This document shows, piece after piece, positions 1 to 9,103 of a stretch of DNA of 64,000 bases. The notes below the pieces were generated by a model. The model was not told the origin of the DNA, did no database searches, and was given only the letters and a program-made list of their open reading frames with translations. The translations under genes were made by a program, and so were the position numbers. Positions within the stretch are counted from its first letter, which is position 1; the number at the start of each line of letters is the position of its first letter. Source of the stretch: Prolixibacteraceae bacterium (lineage in GTDB: Bacteria > Bacteroidota > Bacteroidia > Bacteroidales > Prolixibacteraceae); the NCBI GenBank assembly GCA_019720755.1, contig CP081303.1, positions 1,984,001-2,048,000 on the forward strand. The letters run 5' to 3'.

Positions 1-2
1 AG

Positions 3-695
3 ATGATAAAATTAGACCAAGCGATAACCATTTTAGAGAATGGATTCAAAAAACTAGAAAATTCACAAGGACCTCTGCAGTTAGAAGATATTGAACCAGA
101 AGTAATCAATCAAGCATGCAGGTATATCCTCAACAATTATCCTGTCAAAAGCACCCACAATATACAGAATATTGGAAGTGTTAGACCTCAGAATGTTCAC
201 CTTCTACCCATCACCCAAACATTTGTACAAGCTGCCCACATTCTCTATCCTGAGAAGTATGATCTAAAAGAGATGATGAACTATGCTCCTATTTCTATCA
301 TAAACAATATTAGTTGGGCAGGAATGGGAGAATTTCTAGAGGATTACTTTGCAAAGAAACACTTTGAGAAAAAATGCAAATCCAATAGTCAATCAGAGAT
401 TTTTTACTCTACGAAACACCAGAGATGGGAGGATGGCCTATTAATAACCGAAAGTCAAGTAAATAGGAATGTCAATTTACGTTTCTCCGAGAACAGAGAA
501 GAGCTACTAGTGAGTGTTGAACCAACGTTGTCAGCCAAACGAGCCTTCTTGGTATCATCTCAAGATAAAACTTTCTGCTATCAAGGAGAAGATCCTGATT
601 TCTATTTCCGTATGGAGCTCAATCATTTTGATGAGATCCAACTTTTTGAACTCTTTAGAGTAGACCGTAACTTGAAAATCATCTATTTTGAATAG
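3..695 (+). CDS. hypothetical protein, possible partner of the DarT-like protein
   Basis: I do not recognise this 230-residue protein. It is soluble and acidic/aromatic, with no signal peptide or membrane segment and no familiar motif. The first ATG is at base 3, so the true start may lie outside the window and the protein could be longer. It ends only 6 bases before the start of the DarT-like gene on the same strand, so the two are very probably co-transcribed. By position it could be the cognate antitoxin or an accessory factor of that enzyme, but it does not look like a DarG macrodomain protein (no visible macrodomain glycine-rich loops). Existence as a gene is well supported by length and spacing; function is unknown. 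Confidence 0.7.
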   Translation: MIKLDQAITILENGFKKLENSQGPLQLEDIEPEVINQACRYILNNYPVKSTHNIQNIGSVRPQNVHLLPITQTFVQAAHILYPEKYDLKEMMNYAPISIINNISWAGMGEFLEDYFAKKHFEKKCKSNSQSEIFYSTKHQRWEDGLLITESQVNRNVNLRFSENREELLVSVEPTLSAKRAFLVSSQDKTFCYQGEDPDFYFRMELNHFDEIQLFELFRVDRNLKIIYFE

Positions 696-701
696 CTTAT
701 A

Positions 702-1784
702 ATGAACGAAAAGCAGAACACCCAATTTATTAGAAACAACGAATTTGTTCTCACTCAAATAGAGGAGGTACAAAATTTAATTAAAGAGGCTATTGCTTCA
801 GAAAGTTATCGCTCTTTAGATTCAATCAAGGAGATATATAACACACTATTTTTGTCAGAAGACATTCGAGAACATGTCACATATAAATTAAGTACGGTTG
901 GCAATTCGTCCATGGCACTTGGTCGAATAGATATGAATGCCGCCAATGCTCGGCACCATATCACCCTAAAATTAAACCCAAGTCTATATGAGATAAACCA
1001 GCAATACAACAATCTCTATGAGGATCTCGTACATCTTTTTAAATATCTCTTCTCTGCATTAGAAAACCTAACGGTATATCAAAACGATCGAAAGATACTG
1101 AAATACCAAAAGCTACTACATGGAGCGAGTGAATATCTACATGATCTTATCGTGAACCATACACAGGTAAATGACAACCAAAAGAGATGGAACAAGGTTC
1201 TACAAGAGCGAGAGGCATGGGAATTATCAAAACTCAAAGAGGGGAAGATAGAGAGACAAGATGCCTCGGATCTATATGAGATACTTCAAAGCAATGGGAT
1301 TGAGAAACTATATCACTTCACTGAGCGAGAGAATGTGAAGAGCATTATGGATCATGGAGGCCTCTATGCAAGAGAATTGCTTCATCGAAATAATATTAAC
1401 ATAAAAAATCCAGGTGGCGACACCCTCTCTTATGAGTTAGATAAGATGAAGAGTTCTGAACACTATGTCAGACTCTCTTTCTGCAAAAGACATCCGATGT
1501 TAGAGGAGATGATAAAAAAAGGAAGGATTCAGGACCCTGTCATTCTAGAGATAGACGTCAGTGTATTGAAGCGAATAGGCTCTAAGATTTGCGATCAAAA
1601 TGCCTCCAGACGAGATGCAGTGATACGATATGAACTCGAGACTTTTCGTTCGCTTCGATACGATCTATTTCAGAAAACATATTCTGGTCTATCCTACGAA
1701 GAGAAAGATGCCTACCAAGCGGAAGTACTTATATGGGAAAAAGTTCCAATCAACTATATCTCCAATTTGAACCATATAGGATAA
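702..1784 (+). CDS. DarT-like ADP-ribosyltransferase domain protein
   Basis: A 360-residue protein with a helical N-terminal half (about 1-195) and a C-terminal domain (about 203-355) that matches the DarT/DUF4433 family, enzymes that ADP-ribosylate thymidine in single-stranded DNA. Visible family landmarks in order are LYHFT with His205, a YVRLSFCKRHPML stretch with Arg263 (family: YVPFYFxxRSPM), DQNAS at 298-302 (family: DGNAAS), and QAEVLIWEKVP with Glu341, the expected catalytic glutamate. Canonical DarT is about 210 residues and is paired with the macrodomain antitoxin DarG; here the ART domain is fused to a long N-terminal region and no macrodomain gene is visible. The partner appears to be the unknown gene 6 bases upstream. 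Family assignment is by motif pattern from memory; DNA as the substrate is inference. Confidence 0.72.
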   Translation: MNEKQNTQFIRNNEFVLTQIEEVQNLIKEAIASESYRSLDSIKEIYNTLFLSEDIREHVTYKLSTVGNSSMALGRIDMNAANARHHITLKLNPSLYEINQQYNNLYEDLVHLFKYLFSALENLTVYQNDRKILKYQKLLHGASEYLHDLIVNHTQVNDNQKRWNKVLQEREAWELSKLKEGKIERQDASDLYEILQSNGIEKLYHFTERENVKSIMDHGGLYARELLHRNNINIKNPGGDTLSYELDKMKSSEHYVRLSFCKRHPMLEEMIKKGRIQDPVILEIDVSVLKRIGSKICDQNASRRDAVIRYELETFRSLRYDLFQKTYSGLSYEEKDAYQAEVLIWEKVPINYISNLNHIG

Positions 1785-1865
1785 AAGGTGGAAACAATGA
1801 ACTAGAGCTAGTTGTGATAATAGGGCTCGCTAGCCCCAGTATTCAGAAATAGTAGTTCTCAATAA

Positions 1866-1913
1866 ACGATGAAGGAATAAAGTGCAATTAATAAGCATCT
1901 ATTCCTTCATCGT
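1866..1913 (+). terminator. inverted repeat after the DarT-like gene
   Basis: A 14-bp perfect inverted repeat (1866-1879 with 1900-1913; arm ACGATGAAGGAATA) has a 20-base loop. It lies about 80 bases after the stop of the DarT-like gene. There is no U-run after it, so it may be a processing signal or a weak bidirectional terminator. Confidence 0.4.
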
Positions 1914-1983
1914 GAACACTTCAACCACTCCATTTTGAATGAATGCTCATCAACCTAAGCGTAGAGATAAGGGATCAATCGAA

Positions 1984-2514
1984 TCAACTATATTCATCCG
2001 CTATAGCATCATGGATCATATCCCACACATAGAGCGCTGTCTGCTTTTGTCTAAAATCGAACCACTGTTGTCGATAACCAGAACCATCTATAATCGATTT
2101 AAAATGAGCAAAAGGCCTTTTACGACTTAGAGCTTCGACCAAATCAGCTTGTAACGAGATATTCTCTACCTCCTTCACAAAGTTCGCCATCATATGAAAT
2201 GATTCTTCCGACTCCATAGGTTCCATCGTGATACAGCTTTGCCAAGCAACATGTTTCAACCCATCGGAAACAATACTTTCGCCCACAACTGCCTCTAATT
2301 CTTCAAAATCATAAAGAAAATCTTTAGGCACCTCCTCGATCTCCAAGGTTTCAGGATTCAAAAAACAGATGAAATCAGCAGTCAAGCTTTCAGCGATACT
2401 ACCTACAAGTTCTTGTAATTTCACAGAGGCTTGCTCCAAAACAATTTCATGTCGCATCTCTTCAATATAAATAGATGATATTCTATTTTGTACACTATTA
2501 TCTTTCTCTGCCAT
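1984..2514 (-). CDS. UPF0158 family protein
   Basis: A 176-residue cytoplasmic protein with the UPF0158 pattern: an acidic N-terminal half, then LVEALSRKRPFAHFKSIID followed by QQWFDFRQKQ near the C terminus (family: L..ALxGrkpFrrFkdxL...wfxF). The molecular role of the family is unknown. It follows the SWIM-domain gene on the same strand after a 56-base gap, so the two may form an operon. No signal peptide or membrane segment is visible. Confidence 0.75.
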   Translation of the reverse strand: MAEKDNSVQNRISSIYIEEMRHEIVLEQASVKLQELVGSIAESLTADFICFLNPETLEIEEVPKDFLYDFEELEAVVGESIVSDGLKHVAWQSCITMEPMESEESFHMMANFVKEVENISLQADLVEALSRKRPFAHFKSIIDGSGYRQQWFDFRQKQTALYVWDMIHDAIADEYS

Positions 2515-2570
2515 CTTACGATAGTTTTAATATTTCAAATGATTAGATCATCAGCACGTTGATTAATTAT

Positions 2571-4289
2571 CTATTTCCAATTCAATTTCCCAAACTCTTC
2601 TCTCATTGCGGGGCGGTTTTTGTATTGAACCAATAAAGAGCTTCTTAAAGTTGTAGCAGCGTTCAAACCTCCTTTCAGTTTGGCCATATTTTTAAAATAA
2701 TGCACCAAAGTCACATAGACACCTCTTCCTGTATTTCTTGCAGCATTCTCAATAGCCATTGTATAATACTTCAATAATTGAGTAGAATAGTTCTCTTTTA
2801 ACTGGTCTGTATAATAGATGACTACATCAATACTATTTGAAGAACGTACTAGTTCAAATAGATCATTTATCAACTGCTCTTCAATGTACACCCAAGCCAA
2901 ATTATGAATAGGAGTACTTCTATAATAACCGTTTTTATTATTTTTCAAATCGTCTATGAGCAGATCTCTTTTCTTTTCCCAATCTTTCGTATCGCTAGTC
3001 TGTTTAAAGATATAAAAATACTTATTCTCAGAAGTATTTTCAAGAAACAGTTCTCTAGCCAAATTATGGTACTTTAATGTTTGTTTTTGTTGCTTATAGA
3101 GCTCTAGGAGTTGATCTTTCCATCGATGGACAACCCCACTAGAGTTTTCTTTTTGTGCTATCTTAATCCCATCTAGTATCAGCTTTTCAACTTTTTTCAG
3201 ATTGTTTGCCTTCAAGGCAGCATCCACCCTTATCTGTCTAAAATTCTCAAGATGTAAATAAGAATCTATGATATTTTCTACTTCGACCTGACGATCTTCA
3301 GACTCCAACATCTTTACCTTTTGCTCCAGATATCTTCTTAAAGAGTGCTTTGAACTCCAGTCATTTTCTTTACTCAATGTAGAAATATTCGCATCAATAA
3401 ACTTATAAGCCAAATCCAATTGTCCTAAAAAGGCAGCAGTATTAAAAAACAATGACTCTAGACTATCTCCGACACCAAAATCTATGTAATCAGAATTTTG
3501 AACCTGTTCATGAAGCCAATCGAAAATCCGTTTTCTCAATTCACGAGAAGGCGTATTTTTATAGAGTATATTCTCCATGACCTCAAATGATTCACAAATA
3601 GCTCCTCCACAATCTCCAGAGGAATCATCCATATATTGAATCGCACTTATTCCCTCCATTGCAATCGCAGCCGAGATACAAAAAGCTTCGTTAAGATTGC
3701 CTTTTAAGTAATACTCATCCGCCTTTATCTGGAACTGACTCACATCATTCATTGCTTTGTGACCACTACGATAGTCAATAAATCCCCCATCTTCATAGTT
3801 CTCAAAGATTCCATTAATTTGACTCTCGTAATAGGATATGTTGTCCGCGTTATCTACAGAAACAGGCTCTGAAAAAGTGAGCTTAATTTGATGCCTAAAG
3901 TCATGATTATTCTCCCCATAGTCAAGCATAAAATCCCTCAGATCTTTGAGTTTCGCATCTTTTATCAACTGTTCCCAGCTCACTTCTTTAAGTTCTATAT
4001 TGTCTGATGGAATATTCATTGTTTTTCTCTCATTGATTGCAAGAGCAACCGCGGCGACATGTTTACATATAGCACCATCATAGGGACAATCACAATAGTA
4101 ATCAGCAGATTGGCTATCGTAATCAGGTTTAATTTCCACTTTATAGGTACCATTATTCCCCTCCACATCAGCATACCAAGTCCCATCTTGTCCTTGATTA
4201 AGCTCCAAGATATTTCCGCTATGATAATACCCCTCTCCTCTTTTTAATATTACAGGAGGGATTATATTGATTAAATCTTGTATCGTCAT
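2571..4289 (-). CDS. SWIM zinc-finger protein
   Basis: A 572-residue protein with a SWIM zinc finger near the N terminus: Cys66-x-Cys68 and Cys75-x-His77 (CxC-x6-CxH), the zinc ligands of the family. The remaining 450 residues are alpha-helical and resemble the TPR-like repeats common in bacterial SWIM proteins. SWIM domains bind DNA or protein; a specific partner cannot be read from the sequence. The gene starts at an ATG with no signal peptide, so the protein is cytoplasmic. It probably leads an operon with the UPF0158 gene downstream. Many SWIM proteins occur beside SNF2 helicases or MoxR/VWA genes, but none is seen here. Confidence 0.85.
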   Translation of the reverse strand: MTIQDLINIIPPVILKRGEGYYHSGNILELNQGQDGTWYADVEGNNGTYKVEIKPDYDSQSADYYCDCPYDGAICKHVAAVALAINERKTMNIPSDNIELKEVSWEQLIKDAKLKDLRDFMLDYGENNHDFRHQIKLTFSEPVSVDNADNISYYESQINGIFENYEDGGFIDYRSGHKAMNDVSQFQIKADEYYLKGNLNEAFCISAAIAMEGISAIQYMDDSSGDCGGAICESFEVMENILYKNTPSRELRKRIFDWLHEQVQNSDYIDFGVGDSLESLFFNTAAFLGQLDLAYKFIDANISTLSKENDWSSKHSLRRYLEQKVKMLESEDRQVEVENIIDSYLHLENFRQIRVDAALKANNLKKVEKLILDGIKIAQKENSSGVVHRWKDQLLELYKQQKQTLKYHNLARELFLENTSENKYFYIFKQTSDTKDWEKKRDLLIDDLKNNKNGYYRSTPIHNLAWVYIEEQLINDLFELVRSSNSIDVVIYYTDQLKENYSTQLLKYYTMAIENAARNTGRGVYVTLVHYFKNMAKLKGGLNAATTLRSSLLVQYKNRPAMREEFGKLNWK

Positions 4290-4762
4290 TTTATATTTAT
4301 GTTTACTCTTTTTCTATTTCTACTTTGCAAAATAGGAAGAAATACAATCCAACTCAGACTTTTGCAAAATTCTCCTCTCTTTATTCACTGTGCCTTCATT
4401 TGAAGGCTAATATCAACGAAACCAAATCCCATTGATATTTTACTTTATATAAAAAAAGTTTACACTTACTTTCTATGAAAAAACAAGTTTCATATTCTCA
4501 AAAAAACACATCTTTATCATGATTTCTATCTATTCGTTATAGATTTCAACGTAAGTTATATGTTTCAAGCCTGAATCACAACATTGCAAACACTAAACTA
4601 GAGAAAAATCGTTTAGAGAAATGGGGTAAACCCATAGGGTCAAACATGTATAATTGCTAAATCTCGTAAAAATAATCAGCACATTGAATTACCACACAAA
4701 AACAGCCCAGACTCTTTATTCAAGAGTTTGGGCTGTCCTAATATTTTATTTTAAAGGACGTA
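4290..4762. other. intergenic region without a gene
   Basis: AT-rich spacer between two minus-strand genes. It should hold the promoter of the SWIM gene at its left end and holds the terminator of the SDR-like gene at its right end. I see no RNA gene, repeat or convincing small ORF. Confidence 0.6.
4702..4736 (-). terminator. rho-independent terminator of the SDR-like gene
   Basis: A 15-bp stem (ACAGCCCAGACTCTT with AAGAGTTTGGGCTGT, one G-U-type mismatch) and a 5-base loop, followed on the minus strand by a T-run. It lies 26 bases after the stop of the gene at 4763-5770. Confidence 0.85.
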
Positions 4763-5770
4763 TTACGAATTCAAGTAATTGAGATAACGTCTAATATTCA
4801 TTAAGAAGATGGTATCAAAACAGATAAGAATAAAGCTTAAGACGGTGATAAAAATACCAATATGGGCAGACCATCCTATGGCAATCACAATCCCCGCAAT
4901 AAATGCGAGCAACTCAATCCATAAAAGAACCCGCATTCCTATCTTGGTCTTCTTAAAATGAATCGCCAACGCTTTCTTATCCTCCTGCTTTGCTTTCCTA
5001 AGACCTAGAATCACACCGATGATGAGTCCTAATGTAAATACTAGCACTACGGCAATAGCAATGTTTAAAGATACCATAGGCATGAAAACAGCCTGACGAT
5101 AGCCCATTGCAAAAACAATCACACAAAACAGCATCATAAAGAGACTTTTCAACTCTTTCTTTCGATAGGTTATGGTATTGTATCGAATGATAGACTCTAT
5201 ATCAGAAGATTCGTGTAGTTTAGATGGCGCAGAAATATTGTCCCATATATACTGTGCAAGAACATGTGGATTCATCGGACATAAATTGGTCCATTTTTGA
5301 GTGAGTCCTGAAACAAATTTAAGTAGAGGAATAGAGATCAGCTCATTCCATCTTATCGGACGTCGTTTCCAATCTTCATAAAGAGATGGACGATAGATAT
5401 GTAGACGCTCAAAACCAATTTTCGTCACCTCTTCTTCCATATGGCCTTTGGTACGAAGATAAACTCCTCGTGTCTTAGGGTTCGCATTTACAGAAGAGAG
5501 GATATGAAACTCAGGTATATTTTGCTGTTTTGCCCAAGTAGCGATCTTCATCACTAGATCGAAATCTACTGCGATAAATGCCTCTTCTGATCCTGCATCC
5601 TTCATGGTTGTTCCAATGCAAACGACCACTGCATCCGCATCCATTTCTATACGATCTATATCCCTTAACTCTTTTCGACCCATTAGTGTAAGTTGGGTAG
5701 AGGGAGGGGTGAGTGATTGAAATATCTTTCCTACACGCCCTGTTGCTCCAAATAAAACGACTCTCTTCAT
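4763..5770 (-). CDS. NAD(P)-binding SDR-like protein with C-terminal membrane domain
   Basis: A 335-residue protein. Residues 1-210 form a Rossmann domain of the atypical SDR/HTATIP2-like type: GATGRVG at 8-14, and a YLRTKGHMEEE segment with the Tyr/Lys pair. The C-terminal 120 residues hold about four hydrophobic membrane segments, an addition missing from its shorter relative at 51603-52238. The two share long stretches, such as IYRPSL and an IGTT-x2-AGS motif. The start ATG is followed directly by the Rossmann beta strand. The DUF302 lipoprotein gene is 8 bases upstream, so they are one operon. The substrate is unknown. Confidence 0.8.
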   Translation of the reverse strand: MKRVVLFGATGRVGKIFQSLTPPSTQLTLMGRKELRDIDRIEMDADAVVVCIGTTMKDAGSEEAFIAVDFDLVMKIATWAKQQNIPEFHILSSVNANPKTRGVYLRTKGHMEEEVTKIGFERLHIYRPSLYEDWKRRPIRWNELISIPLLKFVSGLTQKWTNLCPMNPHVLAQYIWDNISAPSKLHESSDIESIIRYNTITYRKKELKSLFMMLFCVIVFAMGYRQAVFMPMVSLNIAIAVVLVFTLGLIIGVILGLRKAKQEDKKALAIHFKKTKIGMRVLLWIELLAFIAGIVIAIGWSAHIGIFITVLSFILICFDTIFLMNIRRYLNYLNS

Positions 5771-5778
5771 ATAAATAA

Positions 5779-6672
5779 TTAATGGGTCAACACTCTAGCA
5801 AATGCCATGGTCATTCTTTTGGTCACGACCTGTTGGCCTTTATTTGATTTACCATAATATAGTTCTCCTAATTTAGCCATATTGCTAAAAAGAACCTGCG
5901 TTTTTCCATCTTTATCTTCATAAACTAACATTTTCTGACAAAAAGCATCCAATCCAATCTGTGGAGCATCATGCATAGCCATTGCTCCGGGCTTAGGTGC
6001 TCCAAAAAACAGTAGAAGGGTTGGACGGATAGATAGTCCATAATTCAATGCTTCCTTTTGAAAATCGATAAATGTAAAGATGCGTGTATCGCTATTTTGA
6101 AGAATATTTAATACTTTAAAGATTCGCCCTAAAGACTCAATGTAATTGTACTTGCTATGTATACGAATTACACCATAATCCTCTGTTAATTTTATCAAAT
6201 CAGGACGAACAAGCAGGTCTTTAGGCAATGTCGAGATCACTCCTTCAATTACCTCTTTGTAGTCAGCCAAACTTTCGATATCCATACCATGTCTTTTTGC
6301 TACGAACTCAGCGGAAGTATAAGTTAAAGAGGGACGATCAGCATTTGGTTCCGAATAGGCCAATATCTTAAATGGCATATCCAATGCAATCTCTTGATTT
6401 ATCGTTACCAGTTGAGAGATTATTGGAGAGTCATCACTAAAAATGGACACGATAGCAGGAGGGGTCTTCGCTTTTGCCTTCATTGCCATTCGATGATGAT
6501 CTAACTGTACAATTTCCCTATATTTAATAGTTTGTCTCTCCACTTGCATATGAAGATTGTCTACCTGGGCTTCTATACTAAGCCTAGAGGTGTTCTTGTC
6601 AACAGGAGTTTGACAAGAAGGGATCATCATACAAAGAACGTTGAATATAAAACAATGAAAAACGTTTTTCAT
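5779..6672 (-). CDS. DUF302 domain lipoprotein
   Basis: I chose the ATG at 6672 (297 residues) over an upstream TTG because it gives a proper signal sequence with a lipobox-like MMIPSC ending at Cys16. Two DUF302-like stretches are visible: one near PFKILAYSEP and a clearer one at LLLFFGAPKPGAMAMHD followed by LVYEDKDGKTQVLF, the typical end of the domain. DUF302 proteins are of unknown function. The protein is predicted to be membrane-anchored outside the cytoplasm. It is co-transcribed with the SDR-like membrane protein 8 bases downstream. Confidence 0.75.
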   Translation of the reverse strand: MKNVFHCFIFNVLCMMIPSCQTPVDKNTSRLSIEAQVDNLHMQVERQTIKYREIVQLDHHRMAMKAKAKTPPAIVSIFSDDSPIISQLVTINQEIALDMPFKILAYSEPNADRPSLTYTSAEFVAKRHGMDIESLADYKEVIEGVISTLPKDLLVRPDLIKLTEDYGVIRIHSKYNYIESLGRIFKVLNILQNSDTRIFTFIDFQKEALNYGLSIRPTLLLFFGAPKPGAMAMHDAPQIGLDAFCQKMLVYEDKDGKTQVLFSNMAKLGELYYGKSNKGQQVVTKRMTMAFARVLTH

Positions 6673-7466
6673 AACTATCAAAGGGCTAATTAATAAACGG
6701 CACAAAAAGATCTTGTTTGGAAACAGAAATAAACAAGATCAGTTCTATCTTAAACATTACAATACTCCTTATCAAACAAAAATCGAAACCACTTGGTTTA
6801 AATTTATCGCTACATCAGGTGCAGATACTCATAAAAGTCAGATTTAATTCTCTTATTTCCCTTTTAATTCTTCCACTAACATGGTGTATTTAAAGTAATA
6901 AAAACACGTTTCATTCAGACATAATAGCATCACAAGGTGAAAAGTTAAGGCATTCTCCATAAACGAGTTGTTTTCATTCACTGTGTGTCCGAACAAAGGT
7001 TCAATTATATAAAGGTTTCCCAGCTACTTTGGTTAACCTTTCTTTGCCCTTCAGTTACTATTTGGGGAACCAAACCCAAACCAATGTGTGAATAATTTGT
7101 AATCAAGCAACGAAGTAATCTCGTCATATTTTCTAACGATTTTTAGCCACCGTATACGAAAGGACGAAGAGAAATCCAGTCATTTTAGACCGAATCATTA
7201 AACCTTAGACTCTAGATTAGTAGAAATTAAATGAAACGGTATCTGAGAAAAGGCTGAAGAGTGGTTTTCCTCCATAAAAACATCGTAATTCTATTAAGAG
7301 AGAACAGAGCATTGTATAAATGGCTATTGGAAATTAAAAACACATCACTATATCCATTGTAAATCGTGATGACAAGAACATCGAACAATTGTTAAAGACA
7401 TATTAAAATAGGACACAAAACTCTTTTGTATTTTCTACTTTCATTTTTATTGTCTAACCTTACAGC
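6673..7466. other. intergenic region between divergent genes
   Basis: About 0.8 kb, AT-rich, between the minus-strand DUF302 lipoprotein and the plus-strand small membrane protein; both promoters must lie here. The stretch 7024-7074 resembles the palindromic element at 49520-49571 (both carry a CTTTGGTTAxC block and a later GxxAACCAAA block). No ORF or RNA gene is convincing. Confidence 0.5.
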
Positions 7467-7832
7467 ATGATTTCTTTTAAAACATACCACACTGAGGATA
7501 AAAGTTCTGCAATCCGATCTCAAATTGGAGTGCTATTGGTGTTGCTATGTTTTATGGTTTCAATCCTCACCCCTTTGAACCAGAGGTATCACGAAACCAC
7601 ATTCTATTGTAAGAAACGTCAAGCATGGTTTATTGGAGAGAAAGCAAGTCCGAATCAGGACATGCAAAAGACATTGTGTCAAACCTCTTTTTCTATGCCA
7701 GGCCTGATAGAATCTACTGTGAAAATTCAAAAGAGCTATCCAACGATAACTGCACCAAAGTATAACCAGCATTCACACGAAGAGCTGGAGGGATATCTAA
7801 ATCCCCTCTACACACCTCCAAAGTATTTGTAA
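7467..7832 (+). CDS. small membrane protein upstream of doxDA
   Basis: A 121-residue protein that I cannot assign. One hydrophobic segment at about 19-36 (GVLLVLLCFMVSIL) follows a short charged N terminus, so the remainder is probably periplasmic. It contains Cys at about 48 and 72 that could form a disulfide. It is followed after about 95 bases by the DoxDA gene on the same strand, with no terminator between, suggesting a two-gene operon. ORF length and context support it as a real gene. Confidence 0.55.
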   Translation: MISFKTYHTEDKSSAIRSQIGVLLVLLCFMVSILTPLNQRYHETTFYCKKRQAWFIGEKASPNQDMQKTLCQTSFSMPGLIESTVKIQKSYPTITAPKYNQHSHEELEGYLNPLYTPPKYL

Positions 7833-7928
7833 TAGAACATCTGTGTCATTCAATCTGTTTACGAGTAAAAGAGATCGTATAAATGGGATTGTTACACCCA
7901 AACTTTTTATTTACAAATACTTTATATC

Positions 7929-8930
7929 ATGAATAATTTAAAATTCAAAAACAATATATATTCTGCAATTCCGGTCATTCTACGAGCAGTGATGGGCTGG
8001 ATCTACTTCTCTGCTTTTTGGCGAAGAGTGATATTAATGAATAAGCTTGACCCCAACATTGCTGGATATGTAGGCGAGAAATTTAATGCATTTTTGCCAA
8101 ATGCACTCTTTATCAAACCCATCATTCAATGGTTGGTAGACAATCCTGACATGCTATGGATTAATATGATCGTCTTCACCCTTGTAGAAGCATTGATAGG
8201 GCTCTCTTTCTTTCTAGGTCTATTTGTTCGTCCTATGGCATTGGTATCCGTAGGGGTTGCATCAGGAATCTTATTGGGATCTGGATGGCTAGGAACCACT
8301 TGTTTGGATGAGTGGCAAATAGGGGTTCTATGTATCATGGCAGGAACGTTACTATTTTTTACGGGGTCAGGCGACTACTCCCTGGATAAAAAGATCGAAA
8401 ATAGAAAAATCACTTGTTTTGAGAAACCAAAATATCGTTGGCTTATTGTCCAAGATTTAGAAACACTGGTCTCCCCGACCAAATTACGCAAAACAATCCT
8501 TGCTAGTGCGATTCTTATTTTTTTAATTATGACAGGTACCAATCAACATTTTCATGGAGGAGTATGGGGACCACTTCATAATCTAAGTAAAAAGCCAAAC
8601 TATGAAGTGACCGAACTCCAAATGAAGAGTAATAAAGTTCGATTCGATATCATGCGAACCGAAGGAATTGATACCTATGGAAGCTTTCTCTTTAAAGTGT
8701 CGCTATTAAATAGCAATGTAGAAAAACAATCATGGAAGGATGAAGTGCTGAGCAATAAGGTTGAAATTACCAATCATCATGTAGCGATGATTAAAAGTGG
8801 AGCCCATGGACTAGAACTTCCTTTAGGAGCAAAGGCAACCATCACATTATCCACCAATGCGATAGATGCAGACACCCTTATGATCGAAGATATCTCTGGA
8901 AAGAGATGGTTCTTCAAGATTAAGAACTAG
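7929..8930 (+). CDS. doxD: DoxD-DoxA fusion, thiosulfate:quinone oxidoreductase-type membrane protein
   Basis: A 333-residue protein. Residues 1-160 are a DoxX/DoxD membrane domain with four segments and the LRAVMGWIYFSAFWRR start typical of TQO small-subunit DoxD. A further membrane segment at about 190-208 leads into a soluble DoxA-like domain at 210-333. In Acidianus, DoxD and DoxA are separate subunits that oxidise thiosulfate to tetrathionate and reduce quinone; fused forms are common in Bacteroidota. Thiosulfate oxidation here is inferred from the family; other DoxX proteins have different roles. Confidence 0.82.
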   Translation: MNNLKFKNNIYSAIPVILRAVMGWIYFSAFWRRVILMNKLDPNIAGYVGEKFNAFLPNALFIKPIIQWLVDNPDMLWINMIVFTLVEALIGLSFFLGLFVRPMALVSVGVASGILLGSGWLGTTCLDEWQIGVLCIMAGTLLFFTGSGDYSLDKKIENRKITCFEKPKYRWLIVQDLETLVSPTKLRKTILASAILIFLIMTGTNQHFHGGVWGPLHNLSKKPNYEVTELQMKSNKVRFDIMRTEGIDTYGSFLFKVSLLNSNVEKQSWKDEVLSNKVEITNHHVAMIKSGAHGLELPLGAKATITLSTNAIDADTLMIEDISGKRWFFKIKN

Positions 8931-8956
8931 TTCTTAAGTAGAGAGAAGAAAAGATA

Positions 8957-8992
8957 GAGGAACAGGAGATTAAAGCCCCCTGTTCCTCCTTT
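8957..8992 (+). terminator. terminator of doxDA
   Basis: Inverted repeat GAGGAACAGG / CCTGTTCCTC with a 12-base loop, followed by CTTTC. It lies 27 bases after the DoxDA stop. Confidence 0.7.
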
Positions 8993-9103
8993 CACTCTTC
9001 CAAGACAAACCTCCAATTTTTCACATCAAAGGAATTTCTGAAGACTTGATTCTATTCGAAACATGAATCGTTTCTCGGAATATCATATCCTTCCTAAAAA
9101 GGG

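Noticed and set aside
1939-2130. 63-codon plus-strand open frame
   Set aside because: Overlaps the 3' part of the UPF0158 gene on the opposite strand, which has clear family motifs.
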